Below the pieces are notes generated by a model that worked only from the letters and a program-made list of their open reading frames with translations, did no database searches and had not been told where the DNA came from. A stretch of DNA of 29,956 nt from a virus: positions 1-29,956 of IMG/VR virus record IMGVR_UViG_3300021960_000343. One strand, given 5' to 3'. A program made the position numbers and the translations under genes. This document shows, in pieces, positions 1 through 9,641 of this stretch (its first letter is position 1; each line of letters opens with the position of its first letter).

Positions 1-1
1 C

Positions 2-1495
2 GTTAATACCGTAAAAAACGTGGTCAAATCCGTCGTCAAAGTGGTCAAGAAGGTGGCTCCGATCATCCTTCCTATCGCTTTGTCATTCACGCCTCTCGGT
101 GCAGTTTATGGTGCGGCACTGGGTTCTGGTATTGGTACGCTGATGAAAGGCGGAAATATCAAAGACGCTTTGAAATCGGCATTGATAGCAGGCGCGACCG
201 GCGCGGTCTTCAAAGGCTTTACCGGTCCAGATAGCTTCATGACCAATATTCAAAATGAAATTGCGGCTCCGTTTGATAGATTTGGTCAGACTGTTTCTGG
301 CGCACAAACGTCACTTCAAAACGTGTTTGGCGGGGAAGCGGCAAGGATTGCCAATGCTGGCAAGCAAGGCTTCTTCAGCTCGTATGTTCCGCAGGCAGCT
401 TCTGGAGCAGCCGGTGCCATAGAAAATGCGGCTCAAGCGGCAGGCGACAGCAATGCAGTACGCACCGAGGCGGTTTCCTCGACATCTCCGCAGCAAACCA
501 ATGCAATTGATACGCTCCGCGCTTCGGACACCTCATTTGCTCGCATGAACAACACCGGCGCTCCGGTTGAAGTTACTTTGGCAAACGGTGCGGGTCAGAC
601 TATCCCAGCAGGCGGTCAAATCCCGCCGGGTGCGACGGTCAATCCGACGCTTGCTCCGACAGTCGCGGCCTATGAGCCTCCGAGCTTTATGGAAAGCATC
701 AAAGAGGGCAACTTTAAAGAAGCCTTCTTCCCAACTGGGCCTACGGATGCCCAAGTTCAAATGGCTCGGACTTCTGCGTATAACGACGCTTATAACGCAG
801 TTGCTGCAATGCCCGGAACGACTACTGCACAAGCCGCACAAGCTGGTTTGAATGCAATGAACGCCACCACGGCGTCTTCGATTGGCCCCGGCCTCCTCCG
901 CACTTACGGCCCGATGGCCGCGGTCGGAACAGGCGTGGCAGCGGCTTCTGGCTTCTTCACTCCGCCTAAGCAAGAGCAGCTTGATGTTGCGATGCGCGAC
1001 GAGAACGGCAACGTCGTTACTGGCGAAGACCTCGTTGCAGCCGATCCAAGCCAGTATCTGGTTGGCGATTTGGGCAGCCAAGTGCTTGATCCAAACACCG
1101 GCACTTACGTCCCACAGTCCAGCACCTCGGTTGGTCCTATTGGCGATTTGACGATTCAGGCTCCCACTTATCCAAGCTACCAAGCGCCTACGCAGTACGC
1201 GCTTCGTGGCAATCAGACTTATTTAAGATCAAGCACCCCCGGCGGTCCGTTTGCTCGTCCTTATGTGACGCAAGCGGCTGAAGGTGGCGCTATTTTCCCG
1301 CGCCGCAATGGTGGCATCATGCCCGATGAGGGTATTCAGGGGCACGACAGTGTCCGAGCAATGCTCATGCCGGGCGAGTTTGTCATGACGACAGACGCCG
1401 TTCGTGGAATGGGCAACGGAAACCTTAATAACGGCATCAAGAACATGTACTCAGTCATGCGAAATCTTGAGCGCCGTGGGAGGGCAATGGCGTAA
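2..1495 (+). CDS. Virion structural protein, 5' end cut by the window
   Basis: The reading frame is open to the left edge, reading VNTVKNVVKSVVKVV before the first possible in-window start (a GTG at 20), so the true start lies outside the window. The visible part begins with a lysine/valine-rich stretch, then a hydrophobic glycine/alanine-rich segment (about residues 15-65 from the GTG) that could insert in or cross a membrane. The middle is Ala/Pro/Gly-rich and low in complexity. The C-terminus carries a 'GGAIFPRRNGGIMP' patch and an 'MLMPGEFVMTTDAVRGMGNG' segment of a type I recognise from structural proteins of marine phages. The stop overlaps the next start (TAATG), so the genes are translationally coupled. 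A tail or internal virion protein is likely from family style and neighbours; the exact role is unknown. Confidence 0.8.
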   Translation, partial: VNTVKNVVKSVVKVVKKVAPIILPIALSFTPLGAVYGAALGSGIGTLMKGGNIKDALKSALIAGATGAVFKGFTGPDSFMTNIQNEIAAPFDRFGQTVSGAQTSLQNVFGGEAARIANAGKQGFFSSYVPQAASGAAGAIENAAQAAGDSNAVRTEAVSSTSPQQTNAIDTLRASDTSFARMNNTGAPVEVTLANGAGQTIPAGGQIPPGATVNPTLAPTVAAYEPPSFMESIKEGNFKEAFFPTGPTDAQVQMARTSAYNDAYNAVAAMPGTTTAQAAQAGLNAMNATTASSIGPGLLRTYGPMAAVGTGVAAASGFFTPPKQEQLDVAMRDENGNVVTGEDLVAADPSQYLVGDLGSQVLDPNTGTYVPQSSTSVGPIGDLTIQAPTYPSYQAPTQYALRGNQTYLRSSTPGGPFARPYVTQAAEGGAIFPRRNGGIMPDEGIQGHDSVRAMLMPGEFVMTTDAVRGMGNGNLNNGIKNMYSVMRNLERRGRAMA

Positions 1496-3324
1496 TGGCT
1501 GAAGTTACCGAACAGATAGTCCGCGAAGCACCGAATATTGAGGCCTATAAAATTGGCCTCCTTAAATCCGCTAAAGCTCTAGCAGATCGAGGCATCACGA
1601 TTCCTCCGCAGATGGTTGCGGAGATGTCTGGCCTTCAAGTCAAGGCAACCGAACTGGCCGAGGCCGGTATCGGTGGTTATCAACCGTACCTGCAAGAAGC
1701 TGGCTACACACTTGGCGACGCTCAGACGGCGCTTGGTGGCGTTATGGCCGGTGCAATGCCGTTTCAGGGTGAAGCGGCTGATCTTATGCGGACTGGGGCG
1801 GCTAACGTCCCGGGCCAGATCACAGCAGCGCAGCAGGGCATTTCTGGCGCACTAGATTACGGCGCACAAGGTGTTCAAACCGCTACTGGCGGCCTTGGCA
1901 CAGCGGCTGAAAACGCTCGTTTGATTGCAGCGCAGTCGGCAGCCGATCAGCTTGCCGCCTACGACGCTATTCCCGCGGGTATTGGTGCGGCACGAATGGG
2001 GATGGAAGGAGCCGCATCAGACGCTGCAAACGTTGCGGCGAGCGCAGCCACTGGCGGTATTGGCGCGTATCAAAGCGCCTTGCAGGGCAGCCAACAGGCC
2101 GTAACCGGCGCTCGTGGCATTACTTCTGACGCAGCTCGGGCTTTGCAAGCCGCCGGTGCTTTGGGCACGACTTCGGCGCAGCAAGGTATTGCAGGTCTGG
2201 CAGGCACCACCGGTGCATTTGATCCAGCCTCTGCTGGCGCATTCATGAACCAATACGAAGATGCGGCAGTCCAGCAGGCGCTGGCAGACTTGGCTCGTGC
2301 AGGTCAAATCCAAGCACAACAGCTTGGTGCCCAAGCCGTTGGCGCTGGCGCGTTTGGCGGGTCTCGTCAAGCGGTTGCCGAAGCCGAATTGGCTCGTAAC
2401 GTGATGGAACAGCAAGGCCGTACTGCCGCTCAAATGCGTCAGGCCGGTTTTGAAAGCGCGGCACAACGCGCACAACAAGCATTCGAAGCCCAGCAAGCAC
2501 GTGGCCAGCAAGCCGCACAGCTTACCGGGGCCCTCGGCGCTCAAGGCGCTGGTACTGCTCTTCAAGCAGCTCAAGCAGCAGGTCAATTAGGTCTGTCAGC
2601 AGAGCAACTAGCGGCAGCCCAAGCTGGTCAACTCGGCCAGCTTGGTTTGTCCGCGCAAACTGCGGCGGGTCAGCAACAGTTGGCCGCAGCACAGCTTGCG
2701 GGTCAACTTGCCGGTCAATCCGGTGCTTTGGGCCTTCAGGGCTCACAAGCTCAAGCAAATATTGCAGCGCAGGCCGGTCAAACGGGTCTGTCCGCAGAAC
2801 AACTTGGGGCACAGGCTGCAATGCAGGCTGGTCAGCTTGGTCAGGCGCAAGCCGGACTGGGCGTCCAAGGCGCACAAGCCGCTGGCGCACTCGGCATTCA
2901 GGGTCAAGAACTCATGGGTCGTTTGGGCGAGGGTCTTGGCACTCTGGGTACTCAATACGGTCAGCTCGGGCTTGCACAAGGCGAAGCTCTGGGCACTCTT
3001 GGCCTACGTCAGGCCTCGCTCGGCGAGCTTGGTCAAGCCTTGGGTCAGAAAGAAGCCGGTTTCTTGTTCGATGTCGGCAAACAGCAACAAGCTCAACAGC
3101 AAGCCATTCTGGAAGCCCAGCGGCAGACAGAATTGCAGCAACTTTACGAGCCTTATCAACGTGTGGCGTTCTTGTCAGATATTTATAAAGGCGCTCCGTC
3201 GTCTCAACAAAGTATCACCGCAGTTACAGCGCCGCAGCAATCGCCAGCCCAGTCTATTCTGGGTCTTGGCATAGCAGGACTGTCGGCGGCGGCAGGCGCA
3301 CAGAAAGCGGGGTTATTTGGATGA
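1495..3324 (+). CDS. Ala/Gln/Gly-rich repetitive virion protein
   Basis: This 609-residue protein is almost entirely built of A, Q, G and L. From about residue 340 to 520 it consists of degenerate repeats such as GLSAEQLAAAQAGQLGQ, with recurring LG, AGQ and QLG units of roughly 11 residues, which would form long amphipathic helices. The C-terminal region (QQQAILEAQRQTELQQLYEPYQRVAFL) is more complex and ends in a hydrophobic glycine/alanine tail. It starts at the ATG overlapping the previous stop and its own stop overlaps the following start (TGATGA), so it sits in one operon with the flanking virion genes. Such proteins in podovirus-like phages are usually internal or tail-tube components released during DNA ejection; that role is inferred. 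No enzyme motif is visible. Confidence 0.8.
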   Translation: MAEVTEQIVREAPNIEAYKIGLLKSAKALADRGITIPPQMVAEMSGLQVKATELAEAGIGGYQPYLQEAGYTLGDAQTALGGVMAGAMPFQGEAADLMRTGAANVPGQITAAQQGISGALDYGAQGVQTATGGLGTAAENARLIAAQSAADQLAAYDAIPAGIGAARMGMEGAASDAANVAASAATGGIGAYQSALQGSQQAVTGARGITSDAARALQAAGALGTTSAQQGIAGLAGTTGAFDPASAGAFMNQYEDAAVQQALADLARAGQIQAQQLGAQAVGAGAFGGSRQAVAEAELARNVMEQQGRTAAQMRQAGFESAAQRAQQAFEAQQARGQQAAQLTGALGAQGAGTALQAAQAAGQLGLSAEQLAAAQAGQLGQLGLSAQTAAGQQQLAAAQLAGQLAGQSGALGLQGSQAQANIAAQAGQTGLSAEQLGAQAAMQAGQLGQAQAGLGVQGAQAAGALGIQGQELMGRLGEGLGTLGTQYGQLGLAQGEALGTLGLRQASLGELGQALGQKEAGFLFDVGKQQQAQQQAILEAQRQTELQQLYEPYQRVAFLSDIYKGAPSSQQSITAVTAPQQSPAQSILGLGIAGLSAAAGAQKAGLFG

Positions 3325-5774
3325 TGAATAGAAGCGTGATGGACAGACAAATGTTCCGCAATGGCGGTTACGTGCGTCGTATGCAAGCAGGGGGCGATCC
3401 GATGATGGCTCCTCCGATGGCAGGCCCGGCACCTCAAGGGATGCCCATGGGTCAAGCGGGGATGCCTCCAGCACCCTCCGCGGCAGCTATGCCTGTTCCC
3501 CCGGGAGCAAGCATGGATCAAGCCGCAATGGGGGCAATGCAGCAAGGCATAGACCCCGCGGTCCTCGAATCAATGCTCCAGCAAGCCGCTGGATCGTTTG
3601 GTAACTTGGATGCGGCAGCCGAAACCGAAGATTACGAGCAGATCATCAACACGATCCGCGGCGATCAGGCACCTCTGCAAGAGCGTCGCCAAGAGCTGGC
3701 CGGGTTGGTTGGTGATGCAGATGCGGCACAGACGCCAGACTCGGTTCTGACGCTGGTTCAGCCCATCATGCAGATTGCGGCGGTGGATCAGGGCATCGGA
3801 AGCATGGCTCCCGAAGCAATGAACACCCCTGTTACAGGTGATATGGCTGGCGGCATCATGTCGACGGTCAATATGGGTGCGGAAGAAGCACCAATGCCGG
3901 GTCAAGGAGGCCCAGCTCCTGTAAATTTTAATCGTGGCGGCCCCGTAGCTTACATGCAGGATGGGGGTCAGCCTCCTGTCGGTGGTCGCCAAGGTGAAAT
4001 CTTCAGAGAACAGCAAGCGTTGTACCAATCCATCCTGAACCCCTCGGAGGAACAGGCGGCGCTTGATGAGCAGCGGAAGATGACGCAAGCGCAGATGCTA
4101 TTTGATATAGCACAGGGCGGCCTAATATTCGCTTCTGGTGCCGCTAAACCGGGTGGTTCGCCTGCGGAGCAGCTTGCTGCTTCGTTTGTGCAGCCGCTTG
4201 GCAACATCGGCGCACGAGCTGGCGAGTTCCAGAAGGTCAAAGATGCCCAGCGGGCACAAAAACGCCAGTTGGACCTTGCAGCATTGCAGTCCTCGGGCAG
4301 TTTGTTTGCCGCAGAACGCGCTCAACAATTGAAGTCTGGCGACGAAGGCTTGGACAAGCTTTACAACGTTTACGACCAAGATGGTAACTTGATTGTTGGT
4401 GGACAGCCGCTCACTCGTTCGAGCTGGCTCGCGATCCAAGAACAGAACCCCGGCGCACAACTTCGTGAAGTGCCCGTGGCCAGAGATGCTAGTCCGATTT
4501 CACTATCGGAAGGCTCAGTTCTGGTCGACACCTTTGGTAATGTTTTGGCCCGCAACCAAGGCACTGGACGCACAACCTTGTCCTCGGGTCAGAAAGTGTT
4601 TGACGCTGCCGGCAACGTGATGTTTGAGAACAAAGGCGATCAAGAGATGACCGTTCACAATGTTGACGGCACTCTGGTGGGCTTTGATCCTAAAACGCGT
4701 ACAACGTCTGTTCTGTTCCAAGGCGACAAGAACCAGATCGTTACGGTGGAAGGCCAAATTTACGCGGTCAACCCACGCACTCGTGAAACGAACCTTCTTG
4801 CAAGCGTGGCCAACCAAGAGCCTGACTATCGTGTGCTTCGTGACACCCGCAACGGTCTCACGACGTTTATCGACATCAGCACGGCGGAAGGCGCAGCACG
4901 TATTGCAGAAGCAAATGCGGCAAACGAGCAAGCCGGAACCACTGTCTTTACCATCGGTACGGTCAGCGCGGACTCCACTCCGCAGGCCAAGGCATACCGC
5001 ATCGAAGGCGTTGGCGTCCGTCTCAGCTACGACGGTGGCCGCACCTTTGTTACCGAAGGCGAAAATGGCCCGCAAATCCGCACCATGCCGTCGGATGCAC
5101 AGCCTCTCAGCGATACGATTGCCGCCGACATTGCGTCGCGTCAGCGTATTCAGCTCATGGCTGGCAACCAGCTTGCTCAAATGGACGAGCAGTTGGGTCT
5201 TATTTCTCGTGGTGGCGAGGCAGGCAGCCCCACCGCTCTGTCGAGTGCAGAAGCTGGGTTTGTTCGCGATGCGATGCGAGCAGCACGAGACGGCACCGGT
5301 CCATACGCAGGCTTTGCTGTCTTCCTCGACCGCACGTTTGCTGGTGCTATCCCCGCGGCCCGCGATGCCTTCCAAAATACGCAGGCAAACCGTCAGTTCT
5401 TGCGCGGCCTGACTATTCTAGGTCGCTCGGCTCTCGTGGTTAACCCTCGGTTCCCGGTTGCAGAAATGGAAAAAGTCGGGGCACTATTCCCCGATCCGGA
5501 AGCCTTCTTCACTAACCCTGAGACGGAAGCGAATAAGCTTGTTGAACTCAAAAACTTGGCTTTGGCGCAGCAACGAGCCAACCTGCAAGCATTGCAGACG
5601 GGTATTGAAGATGCGGGAACTCGCCAATCGGTGATGGCAAACAACTTTGAAATTGAACGTCTGCTCGGCTTGCTACAAACCGTGCCCACCGGTGCTATCG
5701 GTCCTCGACTAGACCCGGATGCGGTACAGTCTCTGCAAGACGTGATTAGACAAAGCAGAGGCGGGGAAAACTAA
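3321..5774 (+). CDS. Virion structural protein with glycine-doublet motifs
   Basis: This 817-residue protein opens with MMNRSVMDRQMFRNGGYVRR, then a Met/Pro/Gly-rich linker, and has a second 'NRGGPVAYMQDGGQPP' patch near residue 205. Both patches resemble those in the first and fifth virion genes here. The middle (about 400-600) has beta-rich, polar sequence with alternating short strands, and the last 200 residues look helical. The start overlaps the upstream stop by four bases and the gene ends in a TAATG overlap with the next one. Position and style make it a tail or internal virion protein; I recognise no catalytic motif. Confidence is high that the gene is real and moderate that it is in the particle. 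Confidence 0.8.
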   Translation: MMNRSVMDRQMFRNGGYVRRMQAGGDPMMAPPMAGPAPQGMPMGQAGMPPAPSAAAMPVPPGASMDQAAMGAMQQGIDPAVLESMLQQAAGSFGNLDAAAETEDYEQIINTIRGDQAPLQERRQELAGLVGDADAAQTPDSVLTLVQPIMQIAAVDQGIGSMAPEAMNTPVTGDMAGGIMSTVNMGAEEAPMPGQGGPAPVNFNRGGPVAYMQDGGQPPVGGRQGEIFREQQALYQSILNPSEEQAALDEQRKMTQAQMLFDIAQGGLIFASGAAKPGGSPAEQLAASFVQPLGNIGARAGEFQKVKDAQRAQKRQLDLAALQSSGSLFAAERAQQLKSGDEGLDKLYNVYDQDGNLIVGGQPLTRSSWLAIQEQNPGAQLREVPVARDASPISLSEGSVLVDTFGNVLARNQGTGRTTLSSGQKVFDAAGNVMFENKGDQEMTVHNVDGTLVGFDPKTRTTSVLFQGDKNQIVTVEGQIYAVNPRTRETNLLASVANQEPDYRVLRDTRNGLTTFIDISTAEGAARIAEANAANEQAGTTVFTIGTVSADSTPQAKAYRIEGVGVRLSYDGGRTFVTEGENGPQIRTMPSDAQPLSDTIAADIASRQRIQLMAGNQLAQMDEQLGLISRGGEAGSPTALSSAEAGFVRDAMRAARDGTGPYAGFAVFLDRTFAGAIPAARDAFQNTQANRQFLRGLTILGRSALVVNPRFPVAEMEKVGALFPDPEAFFTNPETEANKLVELKNLALAQQRANLQALQTGIEDAGTRQSVMANNFEIERLLGLLQTVPTGAIGPRLDPDAVQSLQDVIRQSRGGEN

Positions 5775-8700
5775 TGGCAGATGAAAAAGGAACCCCAACT
5801 ACACCGGAACTTCCGCCGCTGAACCCCATCAACCCTGCGGTTTTTGACAAGCCGCAGTTTGATGCCTTTGTTGAGCGGTTTCAGAACAGCCCCGAAGGCG
5901 CGGCGCGAGTGATCGCCCGGACCTTGGCTGGCGAACTGCAACAAGAGAATCCGGATGCTTTCACTTACGAAAGCCTTCGTGACGGCACGGCTCGCTTTTT
6001 TGATTACAGCCCTACCACGCGTAACTTAGCTCCGGCAGAGCGCAGCTTGACGGACGAGCAGATCATTACGCTGTTCGCAACGGACACCGAAGGTAACCCG
6101 ATTGAAAGCGGCACGTTTCTTGCCGGTTTTCAGCGTGAAATTGCTCCTGCTGCGACCAGTGGCGGGGCGTTTGTTGCTGGCGCTCGTGCTGGCGCGAAGT
6201 TGCCTATTCCGCATCCGCTTGGTCGACTAGCGGCTGCCACGGTTACCGGTATCGGCGCTTCTTTGCTTGGATACAAAGGTGGCGAGCTACTGACAGACGC
6301 CGTCTTGGGACCAGAACGTCCGTTGCTGCCGGGTCAAACCGCAGCGTATGAGCAGGGCAAAACGGCGGCCAGTGTTGTGGCCTTCTTGCCTATGCCTTTT
6401 GCCGTGAGCCGAAACGTCAGTCTTGGCACCGCGGAATACCTGACAAACCTCGCGTCCCGCGGCATTGAAACGGCTCCGCGCAGCGTTCGTTTGGTGCAGG
6501 GTGCAGAAAACCTGCTTGGCCGTATGGGTGCCTCCGCACGATCCGCACCTATCTTTACGACTACGGCAGAAATGATAGCCGGAACGGGTCAAGTAGTTGG
6601 CGCGGGCATGGCCGAAGAACGCGCACCCGGCGATCCGCTTACTCGTCTGGCATACGAGACGATTGGTAGCGTGGGCTCTAACATCATCGGTAACCCGACT
6701 GTTGCGCTTCTTTATAACGCAGGCAACATCATGCCTATTTTAAGGAACGTTCGCGACCAATATAGACAAGGCGGCCTTCGCCAAGTTCTGTCGCCCATCA
6801 AAAATGCGCGTCAAAACCAAGCGGTTGGCCGCATCGTAGAAATTCTGGAAGCTGACGAACTCAGCCGGGCCCAAAATGCAGGCGTCGGCGATGCTGCGGT
6901 TGCAGCAGCGCGTGAGCGCGGCGTAACCGATCCGGCAGAATTGAACCGTATCAAGCAGGATGCGGAAACCGAAGCAATGCGTAGCGGCGTCAACAACGTC
7001 ATCGACCGCTTGGCTTCCGACGACCTATCCAACCTGCTGCTTGACGAAAATGGCCGTCCTATTCCGCTTACTGCCGGTGCCAAATCAGGCCATCCGGCGA
7101 TGTTGGCTATTGAAGCCAGCTTGGCGCAGCTCGATGGTGCTTTGGGTAAAGACCGGGTCGCAGGTTCGAAGTCTGCAATCAAAGCCCTGCGTAACGTCAT
7201 CTTGGCCATGGCTCAAACTGGCGACCAAGCCGCATTGCAGCAAGCTGCCGACTTGGCCGAATCAGTCTTCTCGGCGAACTTGAATAACCGCATGACCGAC
7301 GCCACCACACGCGTATTGGATGCGTTTGAGCGCGTGGGCTTTACGGAAGGCACCAACGTCCGGCTTTCTGAGCGCCTGTATGACGTCGTAACAAACCAAA
7401 TGCGCCTTGCTCGCGACAAAGAACGCCAGCTTTGGGGCGCAGTGCCGGACATCACAATCGACACGTTTGTCGATGCGAACGGCAACGCCTCCACGACCCC
7501 GCAGTTTATTCAGCGTTGGCGCGAGCTTTTTGCAAACGCGCCGCAGGAATACCGCGACGAATATGAGCGTTCGATGCCCGCTTTGGCATCGTTCGTCAGC
7601 CGTAAAGCAAACGAGCTTGGTCTGGGCACCATGCTCCAGCCGGATTCGCCACAGCTTCGCTCTGCGCGGTCCGCGGCCCAGACAGCCGCAAACCGTCTTG
7701 TCGGAACCGCTAACGAAGGCGCTGTTGAGACGTTCTTGAATGGTCAACGCAGCCAAAATCTTAGCGACGACGCGATCATCAGCAACTTGCGTAGTGCCGC
7801 AGACAATATTCGCTCTACCCCGACCAGCCAACGCGGCCCACGGGACATTGCGTATGCTGCGGCCTTGGATGCACAAGCCAACTTGATGGCTCTGCAAGCG
7901 CGTGAAGCCCAAGCGGCAGCCGCTTCAGGTGCCTCGCAGATCACTGGCGAGCTGACGTCAAACGACCTGACCAAAATGCGCTCTTTGGCGCTGGAATACG
8001 GTCGTACTGCAATGGCTAACGGCCAAGAAAACCGCGCTCGCATGGCGTTTGATATGGCCGATGCCATGTTGAGCGACTTGTCGAACGTGCCTGCCGGGCC
8101 GGGCCAAGATAACTACCGCGTCGCCTACGATATGGCTCGTGCTTACTCTCGCGCTTTAAACGACACGTTTACCCGTTCGTTTGCAGGCGATGCGATGGCA
8201 ACGACACGCACCGGCGGGGATCGTATTGCACCAGAGCTTCTGGCCAGCCGTTTGCTGCAAGCCGGTAACGATCCAACCTATGTCCGCGTCATGCAGATCA
8301 ACGAAATCGGCAATTTTGCCGCTCGTGAAGGTTTGGAAGGTGCAGAAGAAACGATTGGCACCTTGCGTGGCGTGACAGAGCAAATTCTGCGTAACGCACG
8401 GGCCGCGGCCTTTGACCCAGAAACCGGTCAAATTAACCCGCGGCGGCTCCAGAGCTGGATGCAGCAAAACGAAGACGTTTTGAGCCAATTCCCGGCGCTT
8501 CGTCGCGACTTGATGGACGCGCAAACCGCAAACATCTTGTTGGACGAGACCTCGCAGGCTCGTCGTAAGGCAATTGCTGAAGAGCGGGCTCAAATGAGCT
8601 TCTACAACCTGATGAACCCGGTTGTGGACAGAGAAACAGGCCGTCGCATGTTTGGTACTGAAAGCCCGACCACTGCGATTGCACAAGCTTTGAACCCCGA

Positions 8701-9640
8701 GAACTTCGCTCCAATCCGCAGCTTAAACCGCTTGCTGGCGGTTGTTGAAGGAACGGATGACCCGCAGCTCCGCGAACAAGCTATGACCGGCTTCAAGTCG
8801 GCCCTCTTGGAATGGGCTGCGACCAAAGCTGGCGGCAGCCATTCTGGCAAGTTTAGCCCAAGCACTCTTTATGATGCGATGTTCAGACCTATTCGTGGGT
8901 CTTCTGGCCGTATTCCGCTGATGGATTGGATGCTTGAAAAAGGCATTATCAACCAAGCTGAAGCGACAAACCTCAAAACCTACTTGACCGAGATGGTTAA
9001 GTTTGAGGCTTCCGAGCAGACAGGTGAAATTGGCGAGCTGGTAGAACGCGCAGGTCCAATCCTCGACTTCTACCTCAGCATCACCGGTTCGGCACTGGGT
9101 ACAAAAGCACAAAGCCTTATCACTGGTGGGAAATCTGGCCCCGGCGCTCTTATCGCTGCCGGACGCGGTGCAGAAACCATGCGTCGTATCTTTGCCGACC
9201 TGCCTGCCTCCATGCAGACCGACGTTATGGGCGAGCTAATGCGTAACCCAGAATTGTTGGCGACCATGATGCGTCGTCCGCGTAGCCAGCGCGAAAAAAT
9301 GCGTCTCATGCAACGTGCCGGCCAGATACTTGCCGATTTGGGCTTCCGTCCGGTCGTCGACGTTTACCCAAGTGTCGAGCGCGAATTTATGCGCGAGCGT
9401 GAGGATATTCCTCCTCCGTCACCGAATTTGCCCCCGCCTAACCAGCAAGGGGCACTGGTTCCGCCCGCCCAACTTCCCACTCAGGGCGGCGGGGCTGCAC
9501 CTAGTCCGGTTCAACTGGCGTCTGCGGCCCCACAACGGCCACCCATCCAGTCTTCGGGCCCTGTGGATCGGACTAAGTATGCAGCTTTATTCCCCGAGGA
9601 CCGCGAGCTTCTCGGCATTGGCAGCTTGATGGGGGGTTAA
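5774..9640 (+). CDS. Large internal virion (ejection-type) protein
   Basis: At 1288 residues this is the largest gene in the window. It starts at the ATG in a TAATG overlap. The N-terminal 120 residues are polar; residues about 130-185 include an alanine/glycine-rich hydrophobic stretch (PLGRLAAATVTGIGASLLGY) that could be membrane-active. The remainder is mostly alpha-helical with many 'RLA', 'AAR' and 'LDA' segments. The C-terminus is a proline-rich linker (about 1205-1255) followed by a short conserved-looking tail (GPVDRTKYAALFPEDRELLG). Very large helical proteins just before a transglycosylase virion protein are typical of the internal core or ejection proteins of podoviruses (compare T7 gp15/gp16). 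Assignment rests on size, composition and position, not on a recognised domain. Confidence 0.75.
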   Translation: MADEKGTPTTPELPPLNPINPAVFDKPQFDAFVERFQNSPEGAARVIARTLAGELQQENPDAFTYESLRDGTARFFDYSPTTRNLAPAERSLTDEQIITLFATDTEGNPIESGTFLAGFQREIAPAATSGGAFVAGARAGAKLPIPHPLGRLAAATVTGIGASLLGYKGGELLTDAVLGPERPLLPGQTAAYEQGKTAASVVAFLPMPFAVSRNVSLGTAEYLTNLASRGIETAPRSVRLVQGAENLLGRMGASARSAPIFTTTAEMIAGTGQVVGAGMAEERAPGDPLTRLAYETIGSVGSNIIGNPTVALLYNAGNIMPILRNVRDQYRQGGLRQVLSPIKNARQNQAVGRIVEILEADELSRAQNAGVGDAAVAAARERGVTDPAELNRIKQDAETEAMRSGVNNVIDRLASDDLSNLLLDENGRPIPLTAGAKSGHPAMLAIEASLAQLDGALGKDRVAGSKSAIKALRNVILAMAQTGDQAALQQAADLAESVFSANLNNRMTDATTRVLDAFERVGFTEGTNVRLSERLYDVVTNQMRLARDKERQLWGAVPDITIDTFVDANGNASTTPQFIQRWRELFANAPQEYRDEYERSMPALASFVSRKANELGLGTMLQPDSPQLRSARSAAQTAANRLVGTANEGAVETFLNGQRSQNLSDDAIISNLRSAADNIRSTPTSQRGPRDIAYAAALDAQANLMALQAREAQAAAASGASQITGELTSNDLTKMRSLALEYGRTAMANGQENRARMAFDMADAMLSDLSNVPAGPGQDNYRVAYDMARAYSRALNDTFTRSFAGDAMATTRTGGDRIAPELLASRLLQAGNDPTYVRVMQINEIGNFAAREGLEGAEETIGTLRGVTEQILRNARAAAFDPETGQINPRRLQSWMQQNEDVLSQFPALRRDLMDAQTANILLDETSQARRKAIAEERAQMSFYNLMNPVVDRETGRRMFGTESPTTAIAQALNPENFAPIRSLNRLLAVVEGTDDPQLREQAMTGFKSALLEWAATKAGGSHSGKFSPSTLYDAMFRPIRGSSGRIPLMDWMLEKGIINQAEATNLKTYLTEMVKFEASEQTGEIGELVERAGPILDFYLSITGSALGTKAQSLITGGKSGPGALIAAGRGAETMRRIFADLPASMQTDVMGELMRNPELLATMMRRPRSQREKMRLMQRAGQILADLGFRPVVDVYPSVEREFMREREDIPPPSPNLPPPNQQGALVPPAQLPTQGGGAAPSPVQLASAAPQRPPIQSSGPVDRTKYAALFPEDRELLGIGSLMGG

Positions 9641-9641
9641 T